A DNA stretch of 64,000 nucleotides from Xenorhabdus ishibashii. Lineage in GTDB: Bacteria; Pseudomonadota; Gammaproteobacteria; Enterobacterales; Enterobacteriaceae. Location: contig NZ_NJAK01000001.1 of assembly GCF_002632755.1 (NCBI RefSeq), forward strand, positions 2,294,001 to 2,358,000. Direction: 5' to 3'. A model generated the notes under the pieces. The model was given only the letters and a program-made list of their open reading frames with translations. It made no database searches and had not been told where the DNA came from. The stretch's first letter is position 1. Every line of letters begins with the position of its first letter. The position numbers and the translations under genes were made by a program. Positions 11,197-19,718 of the stretch are shown here, in pieces.

Positions 11197-11436
11197 ATGA
11201 AAAAATCGAACAACATCAGATCCCTTTTTGGCCAAAGAATTAGGTATCTCAGGAGAGAAGCTGGGATGTCACAGGAGGCTTTTGCCGATAAGTGTGGACT
11301 GGATCGCACTTATGTCAGTGGCATTGAACGTGGTGTCAGGAATCCTACCTTGGAAATTATTAATGTGATAGCAAATGGATTACAGATTGAACTCAGTGAA
11401 TTATTTGACTTTGGGGTAATACACCCTCCCCATTAA
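11197..11436 (+). CDS. Solitary R-M controller-type XRE regulator
   Basis: 79-residue XRE-family helix-turn-helix protein. The order FGQRIRYLRREAGMSQEAFADKCGLDRTYVSGIERGVRNPTL... fits C proteins that time restriction endonuclease expression: the LDRTYVSGIERG stretch is their recognition helix. No ribosome-binding site is seen before ATG 11197, so it may be read from a leaderless mRNA as C genes often are. Upstream is a C-box-like operator, implying autoregulation. No methyltransferase or endonuclease gene lies nearby; downstream is AT-rich spacer, then a TauE transporter. It may be a relic of a lost R-M system or a recruited regulator. Confidence 0.8.
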   Translation: MKKSNNIRSLFGQRIRYLRREAGMSQEAFADKCGLDRTYVSGIERGVRNPTLEIINVIANGLQIELSELFDFGVIHPPH

Positions 11437-11711
11437 AACGCATTATTAAGAGAATAAATATAATAAATACAGGTTGTTAGAAAGATAATTTTCAGCAACC
11501 AACCCCCTATATTTTCATCTTCTTTACTTTCAGTTGCAAAGTTATAGCCAAATAAAGCGGTGGCTTGAAAGAGTCATATTCCCTTATCGTTTGGTCTTAG
11601 TACCAAACTGAGAGATATATTCTATTTTTGAATATGATATTTATTTTTGTCATATTATGGGCAGTCTTTGCTGAAATTTGGTAAGAAAATGATCTTTGAG
11701 CTGGGAACGAA

Positions 11712-12491
11712 ATGATGTTAGTTATCCCTGAACTTGCGATTGGGGCGATTGTTGGCTTGATTATCAGTATTACCGGTGTTGGTGGTGGAGTGATAGTTTT
11801 GCCAATCCTGACCTATTTTTTTGGATTAGATGCACTGGCTTCTGTCGCGACGGCTAATCTTCTTTCAATGCTGATGAAAATATCATCTTCTTATATGCAC
11901 TTCCGCATGGGCAATATTCCCTTACGCCAATCTTTGATTATTCTGCTGATTATGATACCCGGTACGGTGTTCGCCAGTTATGGAGTCACAATGCTGAGTT
12001 ATTTAAGCCATAATCGGGTACAACTTGAGTGGGGAATTAATTTACTGGTTTTATTGGCTATCTTATTTTCCCTTTATCTTTTTTACCGCCGAATACGTCA
12101 GCCGCAGTTGCATATGAACCAAACACAATTACAACCTGGGCTGATTAAGCCTTTCTTGCTGCCTGGTACAGGGGCTGGATTAGTGCTTGGGGCGACTGGG
12201 GTTGGTGGGGGCATAGTGGTATTGCCGCTATTGTTACGCTATGGGCAGATGAGTATTAAACAAGCGGTCGGAGTTTCCCTTTTTATCACGATGATATTAT
12301 CCGGCTCGTCTGCTTTTGCTTATGGAGATCATACGAATTGGGAACTGGCGTTGGTGCTGTTTTTAGGTTCTTTACTGGCTATCCCTTTTGCCAGATATTT
12401 GATAAAGCATTTGTCTGACAAGATATTGCAATATGCCACATTGTTCCTGATCTTATGTAGCGCTATGTTGATGGGCATCCGGTTAATTTGA
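11712..12491 (+). CDS. TauE/SafE family sulfite or organosulfur exporter
   Basis: Inner-membrane protein of 259 residues with seven to eight hydrophobic segments. The two related halves each begin with a glycine-rich motif: GLIISITGVGGGVIVLPIL near residue 15 and LGATGVGGGIVVLPLLLRYG near residue 160, the hallmark of TauE/SafE (DUF81). Proteins of this family export sulfite, sulfoacetate or related anions, but the substrate cannot be told from sequence. It is a single-gene unit, and a strong bidirectional hairpin follows. Confidence 0.85.
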   Translation: MMLVIPELAIGAIVGLIISITGVGGGVIVLPILTYFFGLDALASVATANLLSMLMKISSSYMHFRMGNIPLRQSLIILLIMIPGTVFASYGVTMLSYLSHNRVQLEWGINLLVLLAILFSLYLFYRRIRQPQLHMNQTQLQPGLIKPFLLPGTGAGLVLGATGVGGGIVVLPLLLRYGQMSIKQAVGVSLFITMILSGSSAFAYGDHTNWELALVLFLGSLLAIPFARYLIKHLSDKILQYATLFLILCSAMLMGIRLI

Positions 12492-12499
12492 CAGAAATG

Positions 12500-12540
12500 C
12501 TTTGGCTATTGAAGCTATCTCTCCGCCCCAATAGCCAAAG
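12500..12540. terminator. Bidirectional hairpin between tauE-like and nucleoside hydrolase genes
   Basis: Perfect 12-bp stem CTTTGGCTATTG/CAATAGCCAAAG between the ends of two convergent genes, with AT-rich sequence to the right. Confidence 0.7.
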
Positions 12541-12555
12541 AATAAATTAGTAATA

Positions 12556-13506
12556 TCAGTAAATTGTTTCACCAATGTTCTTCAGGGCATCAATCACTAA
12601 TTGCCAGAATTTGGCGTGATCCAATTTGACAGCAACTTGCGTATGGCAATCTTCAGGTGGTGGAAAGCGGAAATCTGCAACTGTCATTCCAGTTGTTAGG
12701 GTTCCCATTAGTTCGATATTAACAGGGACTTTTTGGGTCGTCATGACATCTGGGTCGATCACATAGGCCACAGCACAGGGATCATGCACAGGAGCGTAGC
12801 TAAATCCCTGATGTTCACGATACCTGTCACCATAAAATTTCAGTGCATCCAAAACGAACTGGGCGGAATGAGTCTTAATCCGGGCGATTGCCTCAATAAT
12901 TTCAGGTGTTGCTTGCGCTTGGTGAGTGAGATCTAAACCAACCATCGTCAGCGGCCATTTTTCATTAAAAACAATGTGTGCGGCTTCTGGATCAATGACG
13001 ATATTGAATTCTGCAACTGCACTTCTGTTTCCTTTATGATAACCACCTCCCATTAATACCACTTCCTTCACACGCTCAACGATTTGCGGTGCTTTGCGTG
13101 CAGCCATGGCAATATTTGTCAAACCCGCCGTTGGAACCAAAGTCACACTTTTGGGCGGATTTTCCATAATCACATCGATAATGAGATCAACTGCATGGCG
13201 CTCATCCAGTTTCATATTAGGTTCAGGAAGGACAGGGCCATCCAGACCAGTTTCACCGTGGATATCTGGGGCGGTATTGATCTCCCGAACAAGTGGACGG
13301 TGACAACCTGCTGCGAAGGGAACGTTATGAATGTTGGCGATGCGTGCAACGCAAAGAGCATTGCGGGTGACTTTATTCAGGGTTTGATTACCAACAACTG
13401 TTGTTACAGCTAACAGTTCAATATTGGGGTTCCCGTGGGCAAGCAGGAGAGCAATGGCATCATCATGCCCTGGATCGCAATCAAGGATGATTTTCTTCGG
13501 TAGCAT
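12556..13506 (-). CDS. Ribonucleoside hydrolase (Rih-like)
   Basis: Cleaves ribonucleosides to base and ribose. The 316-residue protein starts MLPKKIILDCDPGHDDAIALLLA; DCDPGHDD holds the calcium-binding aspartates of the inosine-uridine nucleoside hydrolase family. VLMGGGY, AEFNIVIDPEAA and the C-terminal APVHDPCAVAY (base-side histidine) are also present. Start 13506 is chosen because GGAAAGGAATAAAT lies before it. It resembles RihA/B/C, but which paralogue, and so which base preference, is not clear. It is divergent from the amine oxidation operon across a 13-bp inverted repeat. Confidence 0.88.
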   Translation of the reverse strand: MLPKKIILDCDPGHDDAIALLLAHGNPNIELLAVTTVVGNQTLNKVTRNALCVARIANIHNVPFAAGCHRPLVREINTAPDIHGETGLDGPVLPEPNMKLDERHAVDLIIDVIMENPPKSVTLVPTAGLTNIAMAARKAPQIVERVKEVVLMGGGYHKGNRSAVAEFNIVIDPEAAHIVFNEKWPLTMVGLDLTHQAQATPEIIEAIARIKTHSAQFVLDALKFYGDRYREHQGFSYAPVHDPCAVAYVIDPDVMTTQKVPVNIELMGTLTTGMTVADFRFPPPEDCHTQVAVKLDHAKFWQLVIDALKNIGETIY

Positions 13507-13580
13507 ATTTATTCCTTTCCAGTGATTATACCCTTCATTTTTCAAGTTGCTGTTTTATCGACCATAACTCGAAACCTATT

Positions 13581-13755
13581 AGGTACATATGTAAATATTT
13601 ACTTTTAGGATAATTTACTAACAGAAAAAATTCTTTCCGACTCCATCACAAAATAGAAACGTAATAAAGTCACAATTCATTAATAAATATGCCAATAAAC
13701 TGTGACTTTATTAACATGAAAGAAACAAATGGTTTGAGCATTTCAGGTACATATG
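13581..13755. promoter_or_regulatory. Intergenic control region with a 13-bp perfect inverted repeat and a direct repeat
   Basis: This 427-base divergent gap contains TAATAAAGTCACA (13662-13674) and its exact complement TGTGACTTTATTA (13701-13713), 26 bases apart, and AGGTACATATG twice in the same orientation (13581-13591, 13745-13755). Just to the left is the element TACCCTTCATTTTTCAAGTTGC, which recurs in part near 48735. The arrangement suggests a shared operator for the hydrolase and the FAD-oxidoreductase operon. The regulator is not identified. Confidence 0.5.
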
Positions 13756-13933
13756 CTTCATATATATCAGGCATGAAATACACGAATGTCTACTTTTGTT
13801 AATTTATTAATATTTTGCTCTTTATTGTTTTGTTAATACACCTGAACAACTAATGTTCAAAAAATGTGATAAACACTCCCTGAAAAAGGAGTAGCAAGGT
13901 AACTGCCTGCCTACATCATCAGGGGATAAGCAG

Positions 13934-15253
13934 ATGCTCATGGGGTATAACATGAATAATAAACTTGACTCATTAACATATTACACGGCGACGAAAAAAT
14001 ATGATCTTCGTTTTCCAATGCTGACAGAAGATTTGGATGTTGATGTCGTTATCATTGGCGGAGGTTTTTCCGGTATCAATACAGCATTAGAGCTGGCAGA
14101 AAAAGGCATCACCAATATTGCTATTCTGGAGGGTCGCACTTTGGGATATGGTGGTACAGGCCGTAATGGTGGGCAGGTGATGACAGGCATTGGCCATGAT
14201 TTGGATAAGATCAAGCGCCACGTGGGTAAAAATGGTCTAGAAACTATATTTAAAATCAGTAATTTGGGCGCTGGAATTATTCGTGATCGAATAGCCAAAT
14301 ATGATATTCAGGCTGACTTTTGCCAGGGGTATGCCTATCTTGGCTGGAATTCTCGACATGATAAGACCCTGCATAGTTGGTTACAGGAATTTCGTTCGGC
14401 TTCCCCTGACACAGAAATTGAGCTTTATACCGGTGCAGATGTTAAAAAAATCATTGGTTCAGACCGTTATACCAGCGCGTTAAAACATATGGGAGGCGGG
14501 CATGTTCACTCGCTCAACTTACTACTTGGAGAAGCCAAGGCTGCCACTGAATATGGTGTTAAAATTTTCGAAAACAGTCAGGTTGTGAGCGTAGAATATG
14601 GTTCCAGAGTAACAGTACGCACAGTAACAGGATCGGTTCGTGCCAGTAAAATGCTGTGGGCATGTAATGGCTTTTTGGATGGACTCGAACCGACTATTTA
14701 TAGAAAAACGATCAACACCTATGCCTTTCAACTGATGACAGAAGAGCTGTCGGATGATTTAATTGACAGGATCAGCCCAATTCGAGGGGCATACAGTGAT
14801 ATTAGCCCAGTTATCGATTACTACCGTGTTACCAAAGAAAATCGCCTGTTATATGGCAGTGCGACACATTTTATGGAGTATATTCCTGCCGATTTAAAAG
14901 CATGGAATCGCAATCTCATGCTTAAAACTTTCCCTTACTTGAAAGATGTGAAGGTAGAACTGGCATGGGGCGGGCCATTATGTTGCAGCGCTAATCTGTT
15001 CCCGCAAATTGGTTCTCTGCCTCAGCATAAAAATGTGTTCTATGTTCAAGGCTATTCAGGCTTTGGTGTAACACCGAGCCACATCATCTGCAAAATTTTG
15101 GCTGAGGGAATGAGCGAAGGCTCGGAACGTTATTCGCTACTCAGTTCAATTCCACACATCAATATTATCGGGAAAGACAAGCTGAGGAATGTACTGCTCT
15201 CTGTCGGTAAGACCTGGCACCAAACTTCAGGTTATTGGAAAGGGCGTCGTTAG
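13934..15253 (+). CDS. FAD-dependent amine oxidoreductase, PuuB/DAO type
   Basis: Flavoprotein of the DAO family, similar in layout to gamma-glutamylputrescine oxidase PuuB. The FAD-binding GGGFSGINTALELAEKG begins at about residue 42, GYGGTGRNGGQ follows near residue 72, and the C-terminal FAD/substrate loop VQGYSGFGVTPSH is near 375. 439 residues if ATG 13934 is used; ATG 13952 (MNNKLDS) is a plausible alternative. It is followed by a cupin and an aldehyde dehydrogenase on the same strand, so the operon should oxidise an amine to aldehyde plus ammonia and then to the acid. The amine is not determined. Confidence 0.85.
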   Translation: MLMGYNMNNKLDSLTYYTATKKYDLRFPMLTEDLDVDVVIIGGGFSGINTALELAEKGITNIAILEGRTLGYGGTGRNGGQVMTGIGHDLDKIKRHVGKNGLETIFKISNLGAGIIRDRIAKYDIQADFCQGYAYLGWNSRHDKTLHSWLQEFRSASPDTEIELYTGADVKKIIGSDRYTSALKHMGGGHVHSLNLLLGEAKAATEYGVKIFENSQVVSVEYGSRVTVRTVTGSVRASKMLWACNGFLDGLEPTIYRKTINTYAFQLMTEELSDDLIDRISPIRGAYSDISPVIDYYRVTKENRLLYGSATHFMEYIPADLKAWNRNLMLKTFPYLKDVKVELAWGGPLCCSANLFPQIGSLPQHKNVFYVQGYSGFGVTPSHIICKILAEGMSEGSERYSLLSSIPHINIIGKDKLRNVLLSVGKTWHQTSGYWKGRR

Positions 15254-15299
15254 TTTTTCTTCTTACATTTTTGGAACGTAACAATTAAAGGTAAAAATC

Positions 15300-15680
15300 A
15301 TGATAAAGCCATTATTGTTAGATAAAGCACTTCCTGAATTAATGTCAATTGGCAGTGTCACTAATCTTGGGTCTGTTGTGGTAGAAGGGGAGCCGCAGGC
15401 GAGTGTAGCTATGATCCACGGAGAACCATCGGATAATCTGACATGTGGGATTTTTGTCTGCACTAAGGGCAAATTTAAAATGACCTATCCCTTTGATGAG
15501 ATGGCAACGGTGTATGAAGGTTCAGTGAAACTGACTGATGTCAAAACTGGGGTGATGGTTGAATATCATAAAGGCGATTCGTGGTTTGCGGCAAAAGGGA
15601 GTGAAGTATTGTGGGAAATCACCAGTGAACGTTTCGTCAAACATTATATGGCTTGTATAAATGGGCAATTGTCTGACTAG
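15300..15680 (+). CDS. Cupin protein, DUF861/EutQ-like
   Basis: 126-residue single-domain cupin with the family's MTYPFDEMATVYEGSVKLTD and GDSWFAAKGSEVLWEI segments. Such small cupins accompany PuuB-like oxidoreductases and aldehyde dehydrogenases in amine-utilisation operons; a catalytic role is unproven. Shine-Dalgarno-like AAAGGTAAAA precedes ATG 15300. The final 38 bases of the gene lie inside the segment copied to 29155. Confidence 0.75.
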   Translation: MIKPLLLDKALPELMSIGSVTNLGSVVVEGEPQASVAMIHGEPSDNLTCGIFVCTKGKFKMTYPFDEMATVYEGSVKLTDVKTGVMVEYHKGDSWFAAKGSEVLWEITSERFVKHYMACINGQLSD

Positions 15681-15691
15681 ACAGGGGAAAG

Positions 15692-17187
15692 ATGATGAGT
15701 GAAATTAATTTGCTGGAGTCTGTTACCACTTTTTTGCAGCGCTCTCACGGCCATTATATTAATGGAGTCTCTGTTCTTGGTCAGGAAAATGAAATTTTCT
15801 CCATTGTTAACCCGGCTTCTGGTGAAGTAATAGCCACGGTTAATCAAGGTGGAGATACCGAAGTTAATCAGGCAATGCAGGCAGCATCAGCCGCTTTTCA
15901 CGGCGTGTGGGCTCAAACTTCTCCTTTGGAGCGAGGAAATTGTTTGAATCGGCTGGCTGATCTATTACAAAAAAATAGTGAGGAGTTAGCACAACTGGAA
16001 AGTGTCTGCTCCGGTAAACCGATTCAATTATCCCGTATGCTGGATGTGGGGGCATCCGCCGATTATTTACGCTATTTTGCCGGATGGTCGACCAAAATCA
16101 CGGGCGAAACACTGAGTGTTTCATTGCCATCGTTTAACGGGGAAAAATATTCTGCCTTCACTCTCCGTGAGCCTATTGGTGTCGTAGTTGGCATTATTCC
16201 GTGGAATTTTTCCATCATGATTGCGATCTGGAAATTGGGGGCGGCATTAGCCTGTGGTTGCACGATTGTGCTTAAACCCAGTGAATATACCCCATTAACG
16301 ATGCTCCGTGTAGCGGAGCTGGCAAAAGAAGCGGGGATCCCAGATGGTGTGATCAATATCGTCAATGGTTCAGGTGCTCGTGTTGGATCTTCACTAATTA
16401 ATCATCCTCAATGCGCTAAAGTCACTTTTACAGGCTCTGTTCCAACCGGAATGAGCGTGGGGAAATTGGCTTTGGAGCAGGGTTTAAAGCGCACAACGCT
16501 GGAACTTGGTGGCAAGAACGCAGCGGCTTTTCTGTCTGATATGACAGTTGAAAAGATCGTTGATGGCATACTGGAGGCGGGATATGTGTATCAAGGGCAA
16601 ATTTGTGCGGCTGCGGAGCGCTTTTATATTCCATCCGCTCACATGGATGCGGTTTTGACATTACTTTCTGAACGTTTATCTGCAATGAAAATTGGCTCTC
16701 CCTTTGATGAATCGACGGAAATTGGGCCTTTGGCAAACAAAAAACATTACGAAAAAATTCTGTCTATGTTTGAGACGGCGCGTCAGGAAGGCAATGAAAT
16801 TGTCTACGGAGGCTATGCTTTGGAGGGGCAGGGATTTTTTGTCGCACCCACAGTGATTAAAGCCAATCGTGTTGAAGACACATTAATGAACGAGGAGACA
16901 TTTGGGCCGATTGGCACTTTCCTCAGTTATGATGATGAGGACGAGCTAATTACGATGATGAATGCAACGCCATTTGGCCTGTCTGCCAGCTTATGGACGA
17001 ATGATATGAGCAAGGCGATGCGTATAATTCCTCGCATTGAAGCGGGGATGTTATGGATCAACATGCATACGTTCGTCGATCCTGCGGTTCCGTTCGGGGA
17101 ATGAAGTCTTCAGGAATGGGGCGTGAGTTTGGCAGTGCATTTATTGAACATTACACAGAGCTGAAATCAGTCATGGTGCGTTATTGA
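15692..17187 (+). pseudogene. Phenylacetaldehyde/aminoaldehyde dehydrogenase (FeaB/PuuC-like), frameshifted near the 3' end
   Basis: NAD-dependent aldehyde dehydrogenase; from memory the sequence follows E. coli FeaB closely (N-terminal HGHYINGV, IIPWNF, TLELGGKN with the general base, and the catalytic cysteine in GQICAA). The gene reads openly to a stop at 17102-17104 (PFGE*). The G-run at 17096-17099 has four G where the duplicate at 29733-29737 has five. Restoring one G gives the normal ending PFGGMKSSGMGREFG...MVRY* at 17187, about 498 residues. Either a real one-base deletion that removes the last 27 residues, or a homopolymer error. It terminates the amine-oxidation operon. Confidence 0.85.
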
Positions 17188-17320
17188 TGGATGCGTTAAC
17201 TCACCAATGGAATAAGGAATCATAGCAAAATCAACATAACTTGACATATTCAATATGCTCCGTAAACAACTCATCAACTGAACCTCTTTTTTGGGTCATG
17301 ACTCGAATAGTTAGATCACC

Positions 17321-17432
17321 CTATAAAGAATAGTATTCACGTTCGATGAAACTCCCTATCACCTTATCGTGTATTTCCTTTGATTTGGAATAGCCAATCG
17401 TCCTTCGATTTGTGGGGAGGTGATCAATTCTG
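17321..17432 (-). mobile_element. IS1-family transposase remnant (C-terminal end)
   Basis: The reverse strand reads HLPTNRRTIGYSKSKEIHDK followed by VIGSFIEREYYSL and a stop, the C-terminal signature of IS1 InsB-type transposases. Nothing further upstream is preserved. It lies in the 609-base gap between the amine operon and the biosynthetic island. The rest of that gap holds an IS-end-like sequence (17475-17500, TGTAGCGGTTAAGAAC...) and AT-rich DNA that may contain the island promoter (possible TTGATC/TACAAT at 17664-17690 with a short 15-base spacer). Confidence 0.6.
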
Positions 17433-17474
17433 CACTAAATAAAAAGATAGGGATTTGGCCGAAAAGCCTTGATA

Positions 17475-17500
17475 TGTAGCGGTTAAGAACTTCCGGACAC
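17475..17500. repeat. IS-end-like repeat, third diverged copy
   Basis: TGTAGCGGTTAAGAAC followed by TTCCGGACACC resembles the two longer direct repeats at 48299 and 49462 (TGTAGCGGTCAAGAAATACC). It probably marks the end of a lost insertion element at the left border of the biosynthetic island. Confidence 0.5.
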
Positions 17501-17796
17501 CACTCTACCCGAACATGACCTAATGTGACAAAATCTCTTGTAATCTGGCAAAGGTTCTACTTATTCAAAAAAATTTTATTGAAATAAAATCAATGTATTA
17601 AATTAAAATTTTTCTTATTTAAATGCATAATAAAACCAGTTATTCGCTACATTAGAGTAACAATTGATCAACTTTGCACAAACATACAATACACATAAAA
17701 AAAAGAGGCTTAGCATTATAAAAAATGAACTACCTCCACTGTAAATGTTTGTCAAAAACAGTGATTATTTGAGTTTTTTAAAGGATATCCTATTCG

Positions 17797-18687
17797 ATGA
17801 ATAAAGAAACGAAAAAACCAAGGATAGCAATAGTCGGTCCTGGTAGTATTGGACTAGACTTAATGTATAAAATAAAAAAAAATAACAAATTTGAAATTGC
17901 ATTCGTTGTTGGAAGGAATAAGAATAGCGAAGGGATAAAAATAGCTCGAAACGAAGGTGTTGAGGTTTCATATGACGGAATTGAATTTATAAAAGAACAT
18001 ATTGATTACTTTGATTTAGTATTTGATGCAACATCAGCTATTTCTCATAGCTATCACAACAAAACATTTTCAGAGCACAATAAATTTGCAATAGATTTAA
18101 CCCCAGCAAAAATAGGTAAATTATGCGTCCCGGCAATTAATTTAGATGAAACTAAAAATGCACAAAACGTAAATTTAATCACTTGTGGAGGACAGTCCAG
18201 TTTACCTATAGCTTGGGCAATATCAAAATTTTCTCAATATATTGATTATATAGAAGTCGTATCTACGATTGCTGCCAAAAGTGCAGGTCTCGCTACAAGA
18301 CAGAATATTGATGAATATATAACAACAACAGAGTGTGCATTAAAAAAATTCTCAGGTGCTCAAACAGTTAAAGCTATATTGAATATTAATCCGGCAAAAC
18401 CAGAAATATACATGCAAACGACTTTATACGTAAAAGCAAAGTATGATTGTTTTTCAAAAATAAGTGAAGAAATAAAAAAAATAATAAAGTCTGTCCAATC
18501 TTATATACCAGGCTATCAGTTGGAGTACGAACCAATAATTCGTAATGATGAAATTATAATTAATGTTAGTGTCAGAGGTAGTGGTGATTACTTACCGTCT
18601 TATGCAGGTAATTTAGACATTATCAATTGTGCAGCTATTTCTGTTGCAGAATATAAGCTCAACCTAAAAAATGAGATCTGCTTATGA
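17797..18687 (+). CDS. Acylating acetaldehyde dehydrogenase-like enzyme (MhpF/DmpF family)
   Basis: This family interconverts acyl-CoA and aldehyde with NAD and CoA. 296 residues: Rossmann motif VGPGSIGLDLM at about 14, the catalytic cysteine in NLITCGGQSSLPIA near 125, STIAAKSAGLATRQNIDEY near 155, and the C-terminal DYLPSYAGNLDIINCAA. All core residues seem intact; it is slightly shorter than MhpF (316). It overlaps the aldolase gene by four bases (ATGA), typical of the channelled dehydrogenase-aldolase pair. No ring-cleavage, hydratase or other meta-pathway gene is present, and NRPS-type genes follow, so an anabolic role (making an aldehyde for aldol addition) is inferred. The gene is visibly AT-rich compared with its neighbours to the left. 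Confidence 0.88.
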   Translation: MNKETKKPRIAIVGPGSIGLDLMYKIKKNNKFEIAFVVGRNKNSEGIKIARNEGVEVSYDGIEFIKEHIDYFDLVFDATSAISHSYHNKTFSEHNKFAIDLTPAKIGKLCVPAINLDETKNAQNVNLITCGGQSSLPIAWAISKFSQYIDYIEVVSTIAAKSAGLATRQNIDEYITTTECALKKFSGAQTVKAILNINPAKPEIYMQTTLYVKAKYDCFSKISEEIKKIIKSVQSYIPGYQLEYEPIIRNDEIIINVSVRGSGDYLPSYAGNLDIINCAAISVAEYKLNLKNEICL

Positions 18688-19685
18688 AGATATTAATTAG
18701 TGACTCCACTTTACGCGATGGCAACCATGCTGTACGTCATCAGTTGACAACCGAGCAGATAAAAGCATATGCAAGGAAAGCTGAAGAATCTCATTTAGAT
18801 ATAGTGGAAGTTGGTCATGGCAATGGTTTAGGGGCCTCATCAAGTTTACTTGGTCATTCCGCAGAATGCGATATTGATATGTTAGCTGCAGCACGTAGTC
18901 AGCTAAAAAAAACACTTTTAGGAATTCATTTTATCCCTGGTTTTGGCAAATCATCTGACATAGATGATGCTGTATCGGTTGGAGTAGATGTTCTAAGAAT
19001 TGCCAGTCATTGTACTGAAGCAAATACCACATTACGATATATAGAACAGGGTAAGAGTAATAACAAACTAGTTTTTGGCGTCTTAATGATGTCCCACATG
19101 GCTACCACCGAAATTCTTATCGAACAAGCTTCTTTAATGGAAAAATACGGAGCTGATGGGATTATTTTGATGGACAGTGCTGGGTATTATATTCCTACAA
19201 TGGTCAGGGAAAGAATTAAGGCATTAGTTAACCATTTAAACGTACAGGTTGGTTTTCATGCTCATAATAATTTAGGCTTGGCTGTAGCAAATTCTTTAGC
19301 GGCAGCTGAAGAGGGAGCATCTATTATCGATGCTTGTATTATGGGATTTGGCGCAGGGGCTGGTAATACTCAGCTTGAAAATTTAATTGCTGTTTTGGAA
19401 CGTTATCACTTTGATATAAACACTTCATTTGAAATAATTACTAAAACATTACCTGATGCAATTAAAATTATATCTCACGAAACTCCTCACATTAAATTTT
19501 CTAATATTGCAAGTGGATTATATGGGTTATTCTCAGGTTATGTACCCCATGTTCAACGTGCAGCAAAAGAATTTAACGTAAACGAATTTGATTTATATCG
19601 TTCTTTATCAGGGCGAAATTTAATTGCAGGTCAGGAAGATATAATCATAGAAGAGGCAATAAAACTCTCGAATAATAAATCTTAG
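18684..19685 (+). CDS. 4-hydroxy-2-oxovalerate aldolase-like enzyme (MhpE/DmpG family)
   Basis: Metal-dependent class II aldolase of the HMG-like fold; cleaves or forms 4-hydroxy-2-oxo acids from pyruvate and an aldehyde. 333 residues. STLRDGNHAVRHQ holds the conserved Arg-Asp pair and the catalytic histidine near residue 12-20; GFHAHNNLGLAVANS holds the metal histidines near 195; DACIMGFGAGAGNTQLE follows. The C-terminal communication domain that docks the dehydrogenase is present. It is translationally coupled to the preceding gene. In this context it could build a 4-hydroxy-2-oxo acid that a housekeeping transaminase turns into a 4-hydroxy-amino acid (inference). Confidence 0.88.
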   Translation: MKILISDSTLRDGNHAVRHQLTTEQIKAYARKAEESHLDIVEVGHGNGLGASSSLLGHSAECDIDMLAAARSQLKKTLLGIHFIPGFGKSSDIDDAVSVGVDVLRIASHCTEANTTLRYIEQGKSNNKLVFGVLMMSHMATTEILIEQASLMEKYGADGIILMDSAGYYIPTMVRERIKALVNHLNVQVGFHAHNNLGLAVANSLAAAEEGASIIDACIMGFGAGAGNTQLENLIAVLERYHFDINTSFEIITKTLPDAIKIISHETPHIKFSNIASGLYGLFSGYVPHVQRAAKEFNVNEFDLYRSLSGRNLIAGQEDIIIEEAIKLSNNKS

Positions 19686-19718
19686 TATCTATCTGAAAAC
19701 TGAGTGAGGAGTATAATA

